Below are positions 24,429 to 32,774 of a stretch of 64,000 bases of DNA, piece after piece (within the stretch, counting starts at the first letter, position 1; every line of letters begins with the position of its first letter). The position numbers were made by a program, and so were the translations under genes. The stretch comes from Flavobacterium hydrocarbonoxydans (GTDB taxonomy: Bacteria > Bacteroidota > Bacteroidia > Flavobacteriales > Flavobacteriaceae): contig NZ_WSTB01000012.1 in the NCBI RefSeq assembly GCF_009789235.1, positions 62,001 to 126,000 of the forward strand, read 5' to 3'. A model generated the notes under the pieces. It made no database searches, was not told the origin of the DNA, and saw only the letters and a list, made by a program, of their open reading frames with translations.

Positions 24429-25027
24429 TAATGAAAAGTCTTTACACCTGCTTTAATTTCGATATTCAAATCATTTTCTAAAGGTACAAGCGGACAGGAA
24501 TATTTGTGATTATAAGCGCAATACGGATTGTAAGCCTGATTAAAATCGATGGGAATTGTTTGTCCTTTCGGAATTTTCAAATCGATGTATCGCCCGCCAA
24601 TGTAGCTTTCTTTCCCGGAAGTCAAATCAGAAAAAGGTAAAAACAAATGGTCTTTATATTCATCCGTTTTAGAAAGTTCTATATTTCTATAAACGTTCAA
24701 CTTTAGTGATTTCCCATCAATAGTAAAAAAAACGGTACCGTATTTAATGTATTTTGGCGTTCTGGTTCCGGTCGTTTTCATTTCGAACACCTTTTCGTTT
24801 TTCGCTTTTACAAATTTGGCGTTCACAAAATATTTTCCGTTTATCGGGTAGAAATCCAGGGCTTTAAAAGTCTTCAAATCCTCTTCCATCAACGGACTCG
24901 TCTTAGCATCAGCATATTCCGCATTAATGGTCTTCTGAAATTTTTCAGCTTCTGTTTTGCTAAATTTTATTTGGGCAAAGCCAAAAGTAAAAGCCTGCAA
25001 TAAAACAAGAGAAAGTATTTTTTTCAT
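24428..25027 (-). CDS. DUF1684 exported protein
   Basis: A 199-residue protein from ATG 25027; a farther ATG at 25078 would bury the signal peptide. Leader MKKILSLVLLQAFTFGFAQ. DUF1684 marks are TGTRTPKYIKYGTVFFTIDG, LFLPFSDLTSGKESYIGGRY, PIDFNQAYNPYCAYNHKYSC and the final CPLVPLENDLNIEIKAG. DUF1684 proteins are exported and widespread in Bacteroidota; a metal-binding role has been guessed from the conserved Cys, His and Tyr. The stop overlaps the tatD-like start. Confidence 0.88.
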   Translation of the reverse strand: MKKILSLVLLQAFTFGFAQIKFSKTEAEKFQKTINAEYADAKTSPLMEEDLKTFKALDFYPINGKYFVNAKFVKAKNEKVFEMKTTGTRTPKYIKYGTVFFTIDGKSLKLNVYRNIELSKTDEYKDHLFLPFSDLTSGKESYIGGRYIDLKIPKGQTIPIDFNQAYNPYCAYNHKYSCPLVPLENDLNIEIKAGVKTFH

Positions 25028-25125
25028 TTGGAAAATTTTCCACAAAAATAGTTTAAAACTAACAAAGCGGCAACCCATCTGCGTGACAAAGTTTCCTAAC
25101 TTTGTTGCAAATAACCATTATTATA

Positions 25126-26343
25126 ATGCTCAAAACTGCCTTTAATCACTACATCAACAATTTCAGAGGATTTACACGCGAAATCTGGATACTTGCCATC
25201 ATCACTTTTATCAATCGTGCAGGTACTATGGTATTGCCGTTTTTGTCAAAATACCTTAAAGAAGATCTTCATTTTACCTACAATCAGGTAGGCTGGATTA
25301 TGGTTTCTTTTGGTTTGGGTTCGATGTTAGGTTCGTGGCTGGGCGGAAAGCTGTCTGATAAAATTGGTTTTTACAAAATCATGATTTTCAGTCTGTTTAC
25401 TAGTGGTGTTTCGCTCTTTTTAGTACAATATATTACCACTTTTTGGGCGCTTTGTTCCGCTATGTTTGTCCTGATGACTATTGCCGATATGTTTCGTCCG
25501 GCGATGTTTGTTTCGCTTGGTGCCTATGCCAAACCCGAGAACCGAACCCGTGCATTGACATTGGTACGTTTGGCTGTAAATCTAGGTTTTGCTGCTGGTC
25601 CTGCTTTAGGAGGTCTAATTATTATGGGAATGGGATATCCGGGACTTTTTTGGGTCGATGGAGCTTCCTGCATCATTTCGATTTCGATTTTTGCTTTATT
25701 GGTAAAAGAAAAGAAAAAAGCAACACATGATGATAAAACCGAAAGCGCACCTGAAATAAAGTCTGTTTTTCAGGATAAAATATTCTGGGTTTTCTTATTC
25801 GTAAGCTTTGTGGCGGCGATGATTTTCTTTCAGCTTTTTACCACACTACCTTTATATCATAACGAAAAATTTGGCTTAACCGAATTTCAGACCGGGCTTT
25901 TAATGACTTTAAACGGAATCATAATCTTCTCTCTCGAAATGCCCACCGTCGGATTCGTTGAAAGAAAAGGGTTTCAAAAATTAAAAATCATCACGCTCGG
26001 CTCCTTTGTCATGGCGTCCAGTTTCTTTTTACTGCTTATAAATGCTTGGGCCGGAATATTAGTCATCAGTATGATTTGCATATCGATTGGCGAAATTCTG
26101 GTTTTTCCGTTTTCGAATGCCTTTGCCCTGAGCCGTGCTCCTAAAGGTCAGGAAGGGCGTTATATGGCACTTTATACGATGAGTTTTAGTCTGGCACATA
26201 TTACCAGTTCCAAAGCAAGTTTTGAAATTATTTCGAAATTTGGTTATCAGATCAATTGGTTTTTTATGGCTTGTATCGGACTTGTAGCTACTTTTTGCTG
26301 CTTTTGGATTAAGAAAGCATTGATAGACGAAAAAGTATCGTAG
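25126..26343 (+). CDS. MFS efflux-type transporter
   Basis: A 405-residue MFS protein with about 12 helices. The first loop has GGKLSDKIGF (MFS motif A), the fifth helix region has LAVNLGFAAGPALGGL (antiporter motif C-like), and the second half starts after a charged loop (KKKATHDDKTESAPEIK). It resembles the drug/metabolite efflux group, but substrate is unknown. A TTG start at 25102 lies inside a likely -7 element (TAACTTTG, 25097-25104), so the ATG at 25126 is preferred. It is divergent from the DUF1684 gene. Confidence 0.88.
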   Translation: MLKTAFNHYINNFRGFTREIWILAIITFINRAGTMVLPFLSKYLKEDLHFTYNQVGWIMVSFGLGSMLGSWLGGKLSDKIGFYKIMIFSLFTSGVSLFLVQYITTFWALCSAMFVLMTIADMFRPAMFVSLGAYAKPENRTRALTLVRLAVNLGFAAGPALGGLIIMGMGYPGLFWVDGASCIISISIFALLVKEKKKATHDDKTESAPEIKSVFQDKIFWVFLFVSFVAAMIFFQLFTTLPLYHNEKFGLTEFQTGLLMTLNGIIIFSLEMPTVGFVERKGFQKLKIITLGSFVMASSFFLLLINAWAGILVISMICISIGEILVFPFSNAFALSRAPKGQEGRYMALYTMSFSLAHITSSKASFEIISKFGYQINWFFMACIGLVATFCCFWIKKALIDEKVS

Positions 26344-26408
26344 CACTCCTTTATATTTCCTTCATAAAATTATTTCGTTTGCACTAATGTATTCCAAGTA
26401 GTATTCAG

Positions 26409-26765
26409 AACCCCAAATTTGACGTCGCTGATGTCAAATTTGACGTTCCTGATGCCAAATTTGACGTTCCTGATGTCAAATTTGACGTGCCTGATGTCAA
26501 ATTTGACGTCGCTGATGCCAAATTTGACGTCCCTGATGTCAAATTTGACGTAACCGATGTCAAATTTGACGTGCCTGATGTCAAATTTGACGTCTCTGAT
26601 GCCAAATTTGACGTTCCCGATGTCAAACTTGACGTCGCTGATGTCAAATTTGACGTCTCTGATGTCAAATTTGACGTCCCTGATGTCAAATTTGACGTTC
26701 CTGATGCCAAATTTGACGTACCCGATGTCAAATTTGACGTACCCGATGTCAAATTTGGGGATTAG
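26409..26765. repeat. Tandem array of 17 palindromic 21-bp units (array 2)
   Basis: Seventeen 21-base units without insertion or deletion have the consensus GATGTCAAATTTGACGTNCCT. The core CAAATTTG is invariant save for one CAAACTTG, with arms GT/AC giving a 12-16 base palindrome. The period and core equal those of array 1 (6193-6717), but units here are more alike, so this array is younger or better conserved. It lies between the MFS gene and the promoter of the M56/BlaI operon. All six frames are open through it because 21 is divisible by three; the predicted TSNLTSG heptapeptides have no support. Confidence 0.92.
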
Positions 26766-26902
26766 TAATTAAATTGTTTAAACTCAATTTTATATAAACT
26801 TTTTTCAACATCAGTAAAACCTTTATAATCAGTCATTTATATTTAAAATAAATTACTTTTAATTGCCTTAAACTTCATTCCTAACTTAAAAAACAGTTAA
26901 AT

Positions 26903-26947
26903 AACTATTTTTATAGTTGTGTAACTAAAAAAATAGTTGTAGGTTTG
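26903..26947 (+). promoter_or_regulatory. Promoter with two BlaI-like operator dyads
   Basis: Two 16-base dyads, AACTATTTTTATAGTT (26903-26918) and AACTAAAAAAATAGTT (26923-26938), have centres 20 bases apart. They overlap a Bacteroidota promoter: TTG at 26917-26919 and TAGGTTTG at 26940-26947. Repression by the BlaI-like protein encoded in the same operon is the natural reading. Confidence 0.6.
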
Positions 26948-27002
26948 AATTAAAATTAGAAGAACTCCAAAAATTAACGAACCAAGAAGAAAAGAAAACA
27001 GC

Positions 27003-28037
27003 ATGATAAGTAAAATACAGCTACTATTTGTTTTGATGTTTACCGTGTCAGCTTATTCGCAAACGATTAGTGGGAGTGTTTTTGATGAAACCAAAGTTCC
27101 TGTTCCGGGAGTTTCGGTTTATCTGGATGGTACAACAATTGGAACTGTAACAGACGGAAACGGAAAATATTCGTTAGAGATTAGTCAAAATTCTAATATA
27201 GCTTTAATAATACAAGCACTGGGTTACGAAACAATCATCATTAATGATCCGCTCAAAAATAATGATTTAGACTCTTATTTAATTCCGAAACAAAACCAGC
27301 TTAGGGAGGTAATTATTACAAAAGAGTTTTTTACAAGAAAACAAAAGTTGGCCGTTTTCAAAGAGCAGCTCTTAGGTAAATCAAAAGCAGGAAGGTCCTG
27401 TATAATTGATAACGAAGAGGATATTTTGCTGGATTATGATTATAAAACGAATGTTTTATCAGCCACATCAATAAATCCTATTAAAGTTAGAAATACCTAT
27501 TTAGGATATGATGTTGAGTTTAATTTACAGGATTTTTACGTAAAATTCTATAAAAAAAGTGTACAAAGTATAGATGCAACCGAAAGCTTATTTTTAGGAA
27601 CTACTTTGTATCGTGAAGTAAAAAAAGACAGCAAGATTGAAAAAATAAGAAGAGAAACATACAAACAATCGACCATGAATTTCTTTAAAGTCCTGGCCAA
27701 TAACAACTGGAAAGAAGCTAAATACACTTTTTATAAAGGTAGTTTTCCTGCCAATCCGGAGCATTATTTTACGATTACATCTGTAGGCGATTCTAAAAAA
27801 ATTACGGTATTGTATAACGATACGGAACACATTACATTAAAAGAAAACAAGACCAAATTTTATGCTGAGTATAGTGTGCTGAACAAAAAGAATCAATCTA
27901 AAATTATGTTTTATACGAATGAATTTTATGTTGATAAATTTGGAAACAACTCAAACAGCGATGAAATTAGATTTTCAGGATATTTAGGAACAAGACGTTT
28001 AGGAGACTTACTGCCTTCAAATTATTTACCTTTATAA
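27003..28037 (+). CDS. Exported protein with carboxypeptidase-like regulatory domain
   Basis: A 344-residue exported protein: signal peptide MISKIQLLFVLMFTVSAYSQ, then a carboxypeptidase-D-type regulatory domain (about 22-105: TISGSVFDETKVPVPGVSVY, TVTDGNGKYSLEI, then IQALGYETIII). A 240-residue region I do not recognise follows (LREVIITKEFFTRKQKLAVF, DYDYKTNVLSATSINPIKVR). This architecture resembles an N-terminal TonB-receptor domain on a separate periplasmic or surface protein. It is the first gene after the BlaI-like operators, 34 bases before an M56 gene, hence a likely regulated output. Confidence 0.75.
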   Translation: MISKIQLLFVLMFTVSAYSQTISGSVFDETKVPVPGVSVYLDGTTIGTVTDGNGKYSLEISQNSNIALIIQALGYETIIINDPLKNNDLDSYLIPKQNQLREVIITKEFFTRKQKLAVFKEQLLGKSKAGRSCIIDNEEDILLDYDYKTNVLSATSINPIKVRNTYLGYDVEFNLQDFYVKFYKKSVQSIDATESLFLGTTLYREVKKDSKIEKIRRETYKQSTMNFFKVLANNNWKEAKYTFYKGSFPANPEHYFTITSVGDSKKITVLYNDTEHITLKENKTKFYAEYSVLNKKNQSKIMFYTNEFYVDKFGNNSNSDEIRFSGYLGTRRLGDLLPSNYLPL

Positions 28038-28071
28038 AATACTGGTAAACAGGATCTAAAAAATACAAATC

Positions 28072-29667
28072 ATGGAAGCACTTTTTATTTTTATTGCAAA
28101 ATCAAGTGGATTAATAACCCTGTTTTACTTGGCTTATTATTTTTTATTGCGCAAAGAAACTTTTTTTAACAGCAACAGGTGGTATTTATTGGCCGGATTG
28201 ATAACTTCGGTGGTTTTGCCTTTCCTGGTTTACACCAAAACAATTCTGGTTGCTCCTACTCCTATCTCAAACAGTTCTTTTTTACCAACTGATATTTCTC
28301 AAAACATAATCAGGGAAGAAAATTTCGAGATAAACTGGAATTATGTCGTACTGATAATTTACGCGCTTGGATTAGTTTCTTTTTTAATCAAATTTGGATT
28401 GGATTATTATAGTTTAAATTCTGTTTTAAAAGGAAAAAAAATAAAACAACAAGCTGATTTTAAATTCGTTGATATTGATCAGAACATTGCTCCGTTCTCT
28501 TACTTTGATTATATTGTTTACAATTCGAAAATGTTCAGCGCTGAAGAATTAGAGAATATTATTGAGCACGAAAAAGTACATAGCGAGCAAAATCATACTG
28601 CTGATATGCTGATTTCGAGGGTGTTTTGTATTCTGTTCTGGTTCAATCCTATTATATGGTGGTACAAAAAAGCCATTGTTCAGAATTTAGAATTCATAGC
28701 CGATAAAGAAGCTGCCAAAATTATCTCAGATAAAAAGGCGTATCAATACACGCTTTTAAAAATTACAACTCACGAAAGTTGTCTATCCATCACCAATCAT
28801 TTTTATCAATCATTAATCAAAAAACGAATCATCATGTTAAACAAAAATCAATCAAAAAAGAGGAATGCCTGGAAGTATTATGTAGTAATTCCAGCACTTG
28901 TAGCCTTTGTAGCTTTATTTCAGGTAAAAACCATTGCACAGGAAAATGGCCCTAATAGTGGAGCGAATATCAATCCGGAAAAAGTAGAAGCTGTAGAGGT
29001 TTTCACCATCAGTAAAAATACTTCTGATGCTGATATTGACCAAAGAGTAAAAACTTTAAAAGAAAAGTTTGACATTACAGCTACCGTTTCTGAACTGGAG
29101 CGAAATTCAAACCAAGAAATTACAGCTATCCAATTAGAATTAAAAGACAAAAAAGGGGTTACCAAATCAAAAAAATCGGTAGTAAGCACCGGAATCGAAA
29201 AAATAGGTATTATTGTCATAAGTGAAAAATCTGGCGAAATAATCTTTAATTTTGCTGATGACAAAACGGTTCCAACCACAGCTAAAACAGAAGCTAAAGA
29301 CGTTATAATAAAAATAAAAAACACACAAAACTCTAATACTAATCGTAATGATCAATCTAATTCTTCTAGTAATACAAACGTTAGTACAAACGTTAGTACA
29401 AATGTTAACTCAAATACTAACACTACTACAAGTGTAAATACAAATTCAATAAACGTTACACCCCATGATAATGTCGTTACGATTACAAACCATGTAAGTG
29501 ACCCTAAGCCTCTTATTGTAATAAACGGGACCATCACCCCCAACGTAACGGTTAATGATATTGATGTTAAAGTGGTAAAAAACATGAATGTTTTAAGAGG
29601 TCTTAACGCCAAAGCAAAATATGGCGATGCGGGAAATAATGATGTTATTGAAATTACAACAAAATAA
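28072..29667 (+). CDS. M56 (BlaR1-like) membrane metallopeptidase with TonB-plug-like tail
   Basis: A 531-residue M56 sensor protease. Three N-terminal helices (about 5-25, 36-55, 92-110) precede the zinc motif HEKVH (166-170) and the downstream Glu in NLEFIADKEA. A fourth helix lies at about 268-285. The outside region (285-531) has no penicillin-binding domain. It contains an unknown domain, an Asn/Thr/Ser-rich linker (NVSTNVSTNVNSNTNTTTSV), and a final stretch PLIVINGTI to DVIEITTK that resembles the TonB-receptor plug motif. It is a paralogue of the M56 gene at 30125, with near-identical N-terminal halves. Ligand unknown. Confidence 0.85.
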   Translation: MEALFIFIAKSSGLITLFYLAYYFLLRKETFFNSNRWYLLAGLITSVVLPFLVYTKTILVAPTPISNSSFLPTDISQNIIREENFEINWNYVVLIIYALGLVSFLIKFGLDYYSLNSVLKGKKIKQQADFKFVDIDQNIAPFSYFDYIVYNSKMFSAEELENIIEHEKVHSEQNHTADMLISRVFCILFWFNPIIWWYKKAIVQNLEFIADKEAAKIISDKKAYQYTLLKITTHESCLSITNHFYQSLIKKRIIMLNKNQSKKRNAWKYYVVIPALVAFVALFQVKTIAQENGPNSGANINPEKVEAVEVFTISKNTSDADIDQRVKTLKEKFDITATVSELERNSNQEITAIQLELKDKKGVTKSKKSVVSTGIEKIGIIVISEKSGEIIFNFADDKTVPTTAKTEAKDVIIKIKNTQNSNTNRNDQSNSSSNTNVSTNVSTNVNSNTNTTTSVNTNSINVTPHDNVVTITNHVSDPKPLIVINGTITPNVTVNDIDVKVVKNMNVLRGLNAKAKYGDAGNNDVIEITTK

Positions 29668-29749
29668 AAAAAAGTAATAAATATTTGAATGCTATATATT
29701 TATGTATTCCTATTTATAGTAAAATAATAAAACAGAAAAAGCAGCAATT

Positions 29750-30118
29750 ATGCAAAAGTTAACCAACAAAGAAGAGGAAATCATGCACATTTTATGGAAG
29801 CTTAAAAAAGCTTTTGTAAAAGAAGTTCAGGCAGAAATTACGGAAGACCAACCGCATTATAACACGCTTTCGACTATTGTGCGTAATCTGGAAGAAAAAG
29901 GTTATGTGAGCCATAATGCCTTTGGAAACACACATCAGTACTACCCAATTGTAAGTATCGAAGAGTACCGCAAAGGTTTCATGAGCACGGCTATTGATAA
30001 TTATTTTAATAGTTCTTATAAAAGTATGGTTTCGTTTTTTGCTAAAGAAGAAAAAATTTCGGCAGCTGAATTACGCGAAATCCTGGCTATGATCGAAACT
30101 ACAAAAGAAGAAAAATAA
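29750..30118 (+). CDS. BlaI/MecI-family repressor
   Basis: A 122-residue winged-helix repressor. The HTH is at about 5-60 (LTNKEEEIMHILWKLKKAFV, then YNTLSTIVRNLEEKGYVSHN) and a C-terminal dimerisation helix part follows (YRKGFMSTAIDNYFNSSYKS). In the classical system BlaR1-type M56 cleavage inactivates BlaI. Here the gene is flanked by two M56 genes. A short dyad CTATTTATAG (29710-29719) just upstream and the operator-like dyads at 26903-26938 are candidate binding sites. Confidence 0.9.
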   Translation: MQKLTNKEEEIMHILWKLKKAFVKEVQAEITEDQPHYNTLSTIVRNLEEKGYVSHNAFGNTHQYYPIVSIEEYRKGFMSTAIDNYFNSSYKSMVSFFAKEEKISAAELREILAMIETTKEEK

Positions 30119-30124
30119 CTGTTT

Positions 30125-31924
30125 ATGGAAGCACTTATCCTATTTATCGCAAAATCTGGCGGATTGCTTATACTGTTTTACCTTGCGTATTATTTTTTAT
30201 TGCGCAAAGAAACCTTTTTTACCAGCAACAGATGGTTTTTGCTGGCTGGTTTAATCACATCGGTTGTGCTGCCATTTATAGTTTATACACAAATTGTCTG
30301 GGTTGACCCTACTCCTGCTCCGGTTTCAGACTACAATTATGATACGACTTATTTTCCGCAGCAAACCATTCAGGAAGAAAGTTTTGAGATCAACTGGAAC
30401 TATGTTTCACTTGGGATTTATGCGCTTGGACTTGCGGCTTTTTTAATCAAAATTGGTATTGATTTTTATAGTTTAAATTCGGTTTTAAAAGGAAAAGAAG
30501 TGCAGCAGCAAGCCGATTTTAAACTTATTGATATCAACGAAAATATCGCTCCGTTCTCTTATTTTGATTACATCGTGTACAACTCATCAATGTTTAGCGA
30601 AGCCGAATTAGAGAATATTCTGGAGCACGAAAAAGTGCATAGCGATCAAGATCATACCGTAGATGTTTTGATTTCGAGAGTTTTTTGTGCTTTATTTTGG
30701 TTCAATCCTGTAATGTGGCTGTATAAAAAAGCCATTTTGCAAAACCTGGAATTTATTGCCGACAGCGAAGCGACCAAAAAAATATCCGACAAAAAAGCGT
30801 ATCAATACACGCTTTTGAAAATAACAACACATGAAAGCTGTGTTGCCATTACCAATCATTTTTATCAATCATTAATCAAAAAACGAATTGTCATGTTAAA
30901 CAAAAATCAATCAAAAAAAACCAATTATTGGAAGTATTATGCTGTAATTCCAGCGCTTGTTGCTTTTGTACTTATTTTTCAAATTGAAACAATAGCACAG
31001 GAAAAAAAGGCAATAGAAAAAGAAATTGCTGAAAAAGAACAATCTGTTGATGTTTACAAAATCAAGAAAACAACAACCGATCAGGAATTAAAAGAAATGG
31101 GCGAAAAACTAAAACAAAATCATAATGTTGATGTTGCGGTTTCGAATGTAAAAAGAAACAACAAAAGCGAATTAACAGCGATTAGCGTTGAAGTAAAAAG
31201 AGGAAACGAACAAATACAAAACATTGATATCGATGGCGATGGAGAAGCTATTAAAGATTTCGGAATTGTAGTGGCTACAAATGATGATGGCTCAAAAGAC
31301 ATCAACGTAGTCACTAGCGATGACGAAATGAATGGTGTGTCGGTTAGTAATAAACAACGAATAATCCTAAGTGACAATTCTGTTGCACCAGTTGCGCCTA
31401 TTGCCGGAATGACGCCTCCAACTCCACCAGCACCTCCTGTTTTTCCAGCTGGAGCATTGCCTCCTGCACCTGCAATCGATATGTCTAAAATGCCAAAACC
31501 TCCGGTAGCTCCAATCAATATGAAGGACAAAGTGGCTGTAACTAAATTTGAAAAAGAAATGGCAGAATTTGAGAAAAAAATGGAAGCTTTTGAACCTAAT
31601 TTAGAAGCTATGGAAGCTTACGGAGAAGAAATTGAGAAAATTATGTCGCAGCGTGAAGCAATTTTTGAAAAAGAAATGGAAAAGTATGAAATTGCCATGG
31701 AACAATTTAATGCTAACATGGAGAAATTTGGCCAGTACAGCGAAAAAAATTATGGCCCAGATTCGAAGCAATTCGAGATGGACATGAGAGAACTTGAAAA
31801 AAACATGAGACAGCATGAACTGGATATGAAGCAACATGAAAAAGACATGAAACAACATGAAAAAGATATGAAATTGAATGAAAGAGAATTGAAAAGAATG
31901 GAAAGAGAAAAAAGACGTTCTTAA
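30125..31924 (+). CDS. M56 (BlaR1-like) membrane metallopeptidase with Pro-rich and coiled-coil tail
   Basis: A 599-residue M56 sensor protease starting 6 bases after blaI. The topology and zinc site match its neighbour: helices at about 5-25, 36-55, 94-110, HEKVH at 168-172, then NLEFIADSEA and a fourth helix near 270-288. The outer part is different: a Pro-rich stretch (TPPTPPAPPVFPAGALPPAP) precedes a highly charged helix with repeated HEKDMKQ heptads to the end (MERE KRRS). It has no beta-lactam-binding domain, so it senses something else. A terminator follows. Confidence 0.87.
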   Translation: MEALILFIAKSGGLLILFYLAYYFLLRKETFFTSNRWFLLAGLITSVVLPFIVYTQIVWVDPTPAPVSDYNYDTTYFPQQTIQEESFEINWNYVSLGIYALGLAAFLIKIGIDFYSLNSVLKGKEVQQQADFKLIDINENIAPFSYFDYIVYNSSMFSEAELENILEHEKVHSDQDHTVDVLISRVFCALFWFNPVMWLYKKAILQNLEFIADSEATKKISDKKAYQYTLLKITTHESCVAITNHFYQSLIKKRIVMLNKNQSKKTNYWKYYAVIPALVAFVLIFQIETIAQEKKAIEKEIAEKEQSVDVYKIKKTTTDQELKEMGEKLKQNHNVDVAVSNVKRNNKSELTAISVEVKRGNEQIQNIDIDGDGEAIKDFGIVVATNDDGSKDINVVTSDDEMNGVSVSNKQRIILSDNSVAPVAPIAGMTPPTPPAPPVFPAGALPPAPAIDMSKMPKPPVAPINMKDKVAVTKFEKEMAEFEKKMEAFEPNLEAMEAYGEEIEKIMSQREAIFEKEMEKYEIAMEQFNANMEKFGQYSEKNYGPDSKQFEMDMRELEKNMRQHELDMKQHEKDMKQHEKDMKLNERELKRMEREKRRS

Positions 31925-31947
31925 TTTTCTACTGCTAAACAACATCC

Positions 31948-31982
31948 AAAAAGACTTTGCCTAACCGCAAGGTCTTTTTTTA
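31948..31982 (+). terminator. Terminator of the M56/BlaI operon
   Basis: The stem AAAAGACTTTGC / GCAAGGTCTTTT (one G-T pair) is followed by a T-run, 25 bases after the second M56 stop. Confidence 0.82.
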
Positions 31983-32006
31983 TATCTTTGAAAAAAATCC
32001 CCTACT

Positions 32007-32147
32007 ATGTTTAAAATTTTAGCCAAAATCAATAAAATCCTTTTACCCAGTTTTACTAAAAAAGGTTTAGATATTTCGAAAGCAAAAAAATGGCAAATGG
32101 CAATCATTGGTTATCGCGCTTATGTTACGAAACGCGCTTTGGAATAA
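32007..32147 (+). CDS. Conserved small basic protein, 46 residues
   Basis: The frame reads MFKILAKINKILLPSFTKKG and then LDISKAKKWQMAIIGYRAYV, ending TKRALE. A very similar short protein is common in Flavobacteriaceae; I recall it being loosely labelled as an SsrA-binding protein, though it is far too short to be SmpB. It is basic, with a hydrophobic N-terminal half. It is too short for routine ORF lists but has a clear start and stop. Function unknown. Confidence 0.65.
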   Translation: MFKILAKINKILLPSFTKKGLDISKAKKWQMAIIGYRAYVTKRALE

Positions 32148-32162
32148 CTTCTTTATTTCCAT

Positions 32163-32678
32163 ATGAAAATAATATCTATTTCACAGTCTTTTAGGATAGC
32201 TTCATTGTTAATGCTTATTTTCATTTCATTTAGCTTTTCCGCTATTTTACCAAAATCTGGGATTGAGATTTATGGTATTAAAGGAAATTTTCAAAATGAA
32301 ATAAAAAATTGTCAATATTGCTTTAATGAAAAAAGTATAATCCTTTCTGAAAAACCGCTTCTTGACGAAAGTGATATAAATTATTTTGACTGGAAAAATC
32401 AGCAAATTATATTATCAGAAACGGGAAAAAGTAAAATTAGTAAGTTAAAAATTCAACTTTCAGGAATGCCTGTAGTCATGGTTTTAAATAAAAAAGTGAT
32501 TTATGGATTTTGGTTTTGGAATATATTTTCATCATTTGGATGTGATCGAGTTTACACCTATCCTGAAAAGGATTTTAAAATTAAATTTGGACTTCCTTTA
32601 AAAAATACTTTTGGTACAGACCCAAGATATAATAGAGAACTTGAAAAATATATTCTGAATAGATTTCCACAAAAGTAA
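32163..32678 (+). CDS. Exported hypothetical protein
   Basis: A 171-residue protein with an N-terminal hydrophobic segment (ASLLMLIFISFSFSA), probably a signal peptide. The mature part has CQYCFNEKSIILSEKPLLDE, a middle PVVMVLNKKVIYGFWFWNIF and a basic C-terminus. It looks like a small periplasmic or surface protein; I do not recognise a family. It starts 15 bases after the 46-residue gene. No operon partner is apparent beyond that. Confidence 0.55.
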   Translation: MKIISISQSFRIASLLMLIFISFSFSAILPKSGIEIYGIKGNFQNEIKNCQYCFNEKSIILSEKPLLDESDINYFDWKNQQIILSETGKSKISKLKIQLSGMPVVMVLNKKVIYGFWFWNIFSSFGCDRVYTYPEKDFKIKFGLPLKNTFGTDPRYNRELEKYILNRFPQK

Positions 32679-32748
32679 AGGAAGTAATAATTCGTATAGT
32701 CATAATCCAATTGAATAAAACAAACCATTCTAGAAAGGTAAAAATTTG

Positions 32749-32756
32749 TAGTTTTG
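32749..32756 (+). promoter_or_regulatory. -7 promoter element for the EamA gene
   Basis: TAGTTTTG fits TAnnTTTG and lies 18 bases before the ATG at 32775. It covers the alternative TTG start at 32754, which argues against that start. Confidence 0.5.
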
Positions 32757-32774
32757 TTTACTTCAAATCTTTCC

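Noticed and set aside
26405..26772. Frames coding TSNLTSG or DVKFDVP heptads through array 2
   Set aside because: Same periodicity artefact; no leader, no homologous neighbour and all frames equally open.
32007..32147. SmpB (SsrA-binding protein)
   Set aside because: The 46-residue product is a third of SmpB length and lacks its OB-fold; the label seems inherited from loose annotation.
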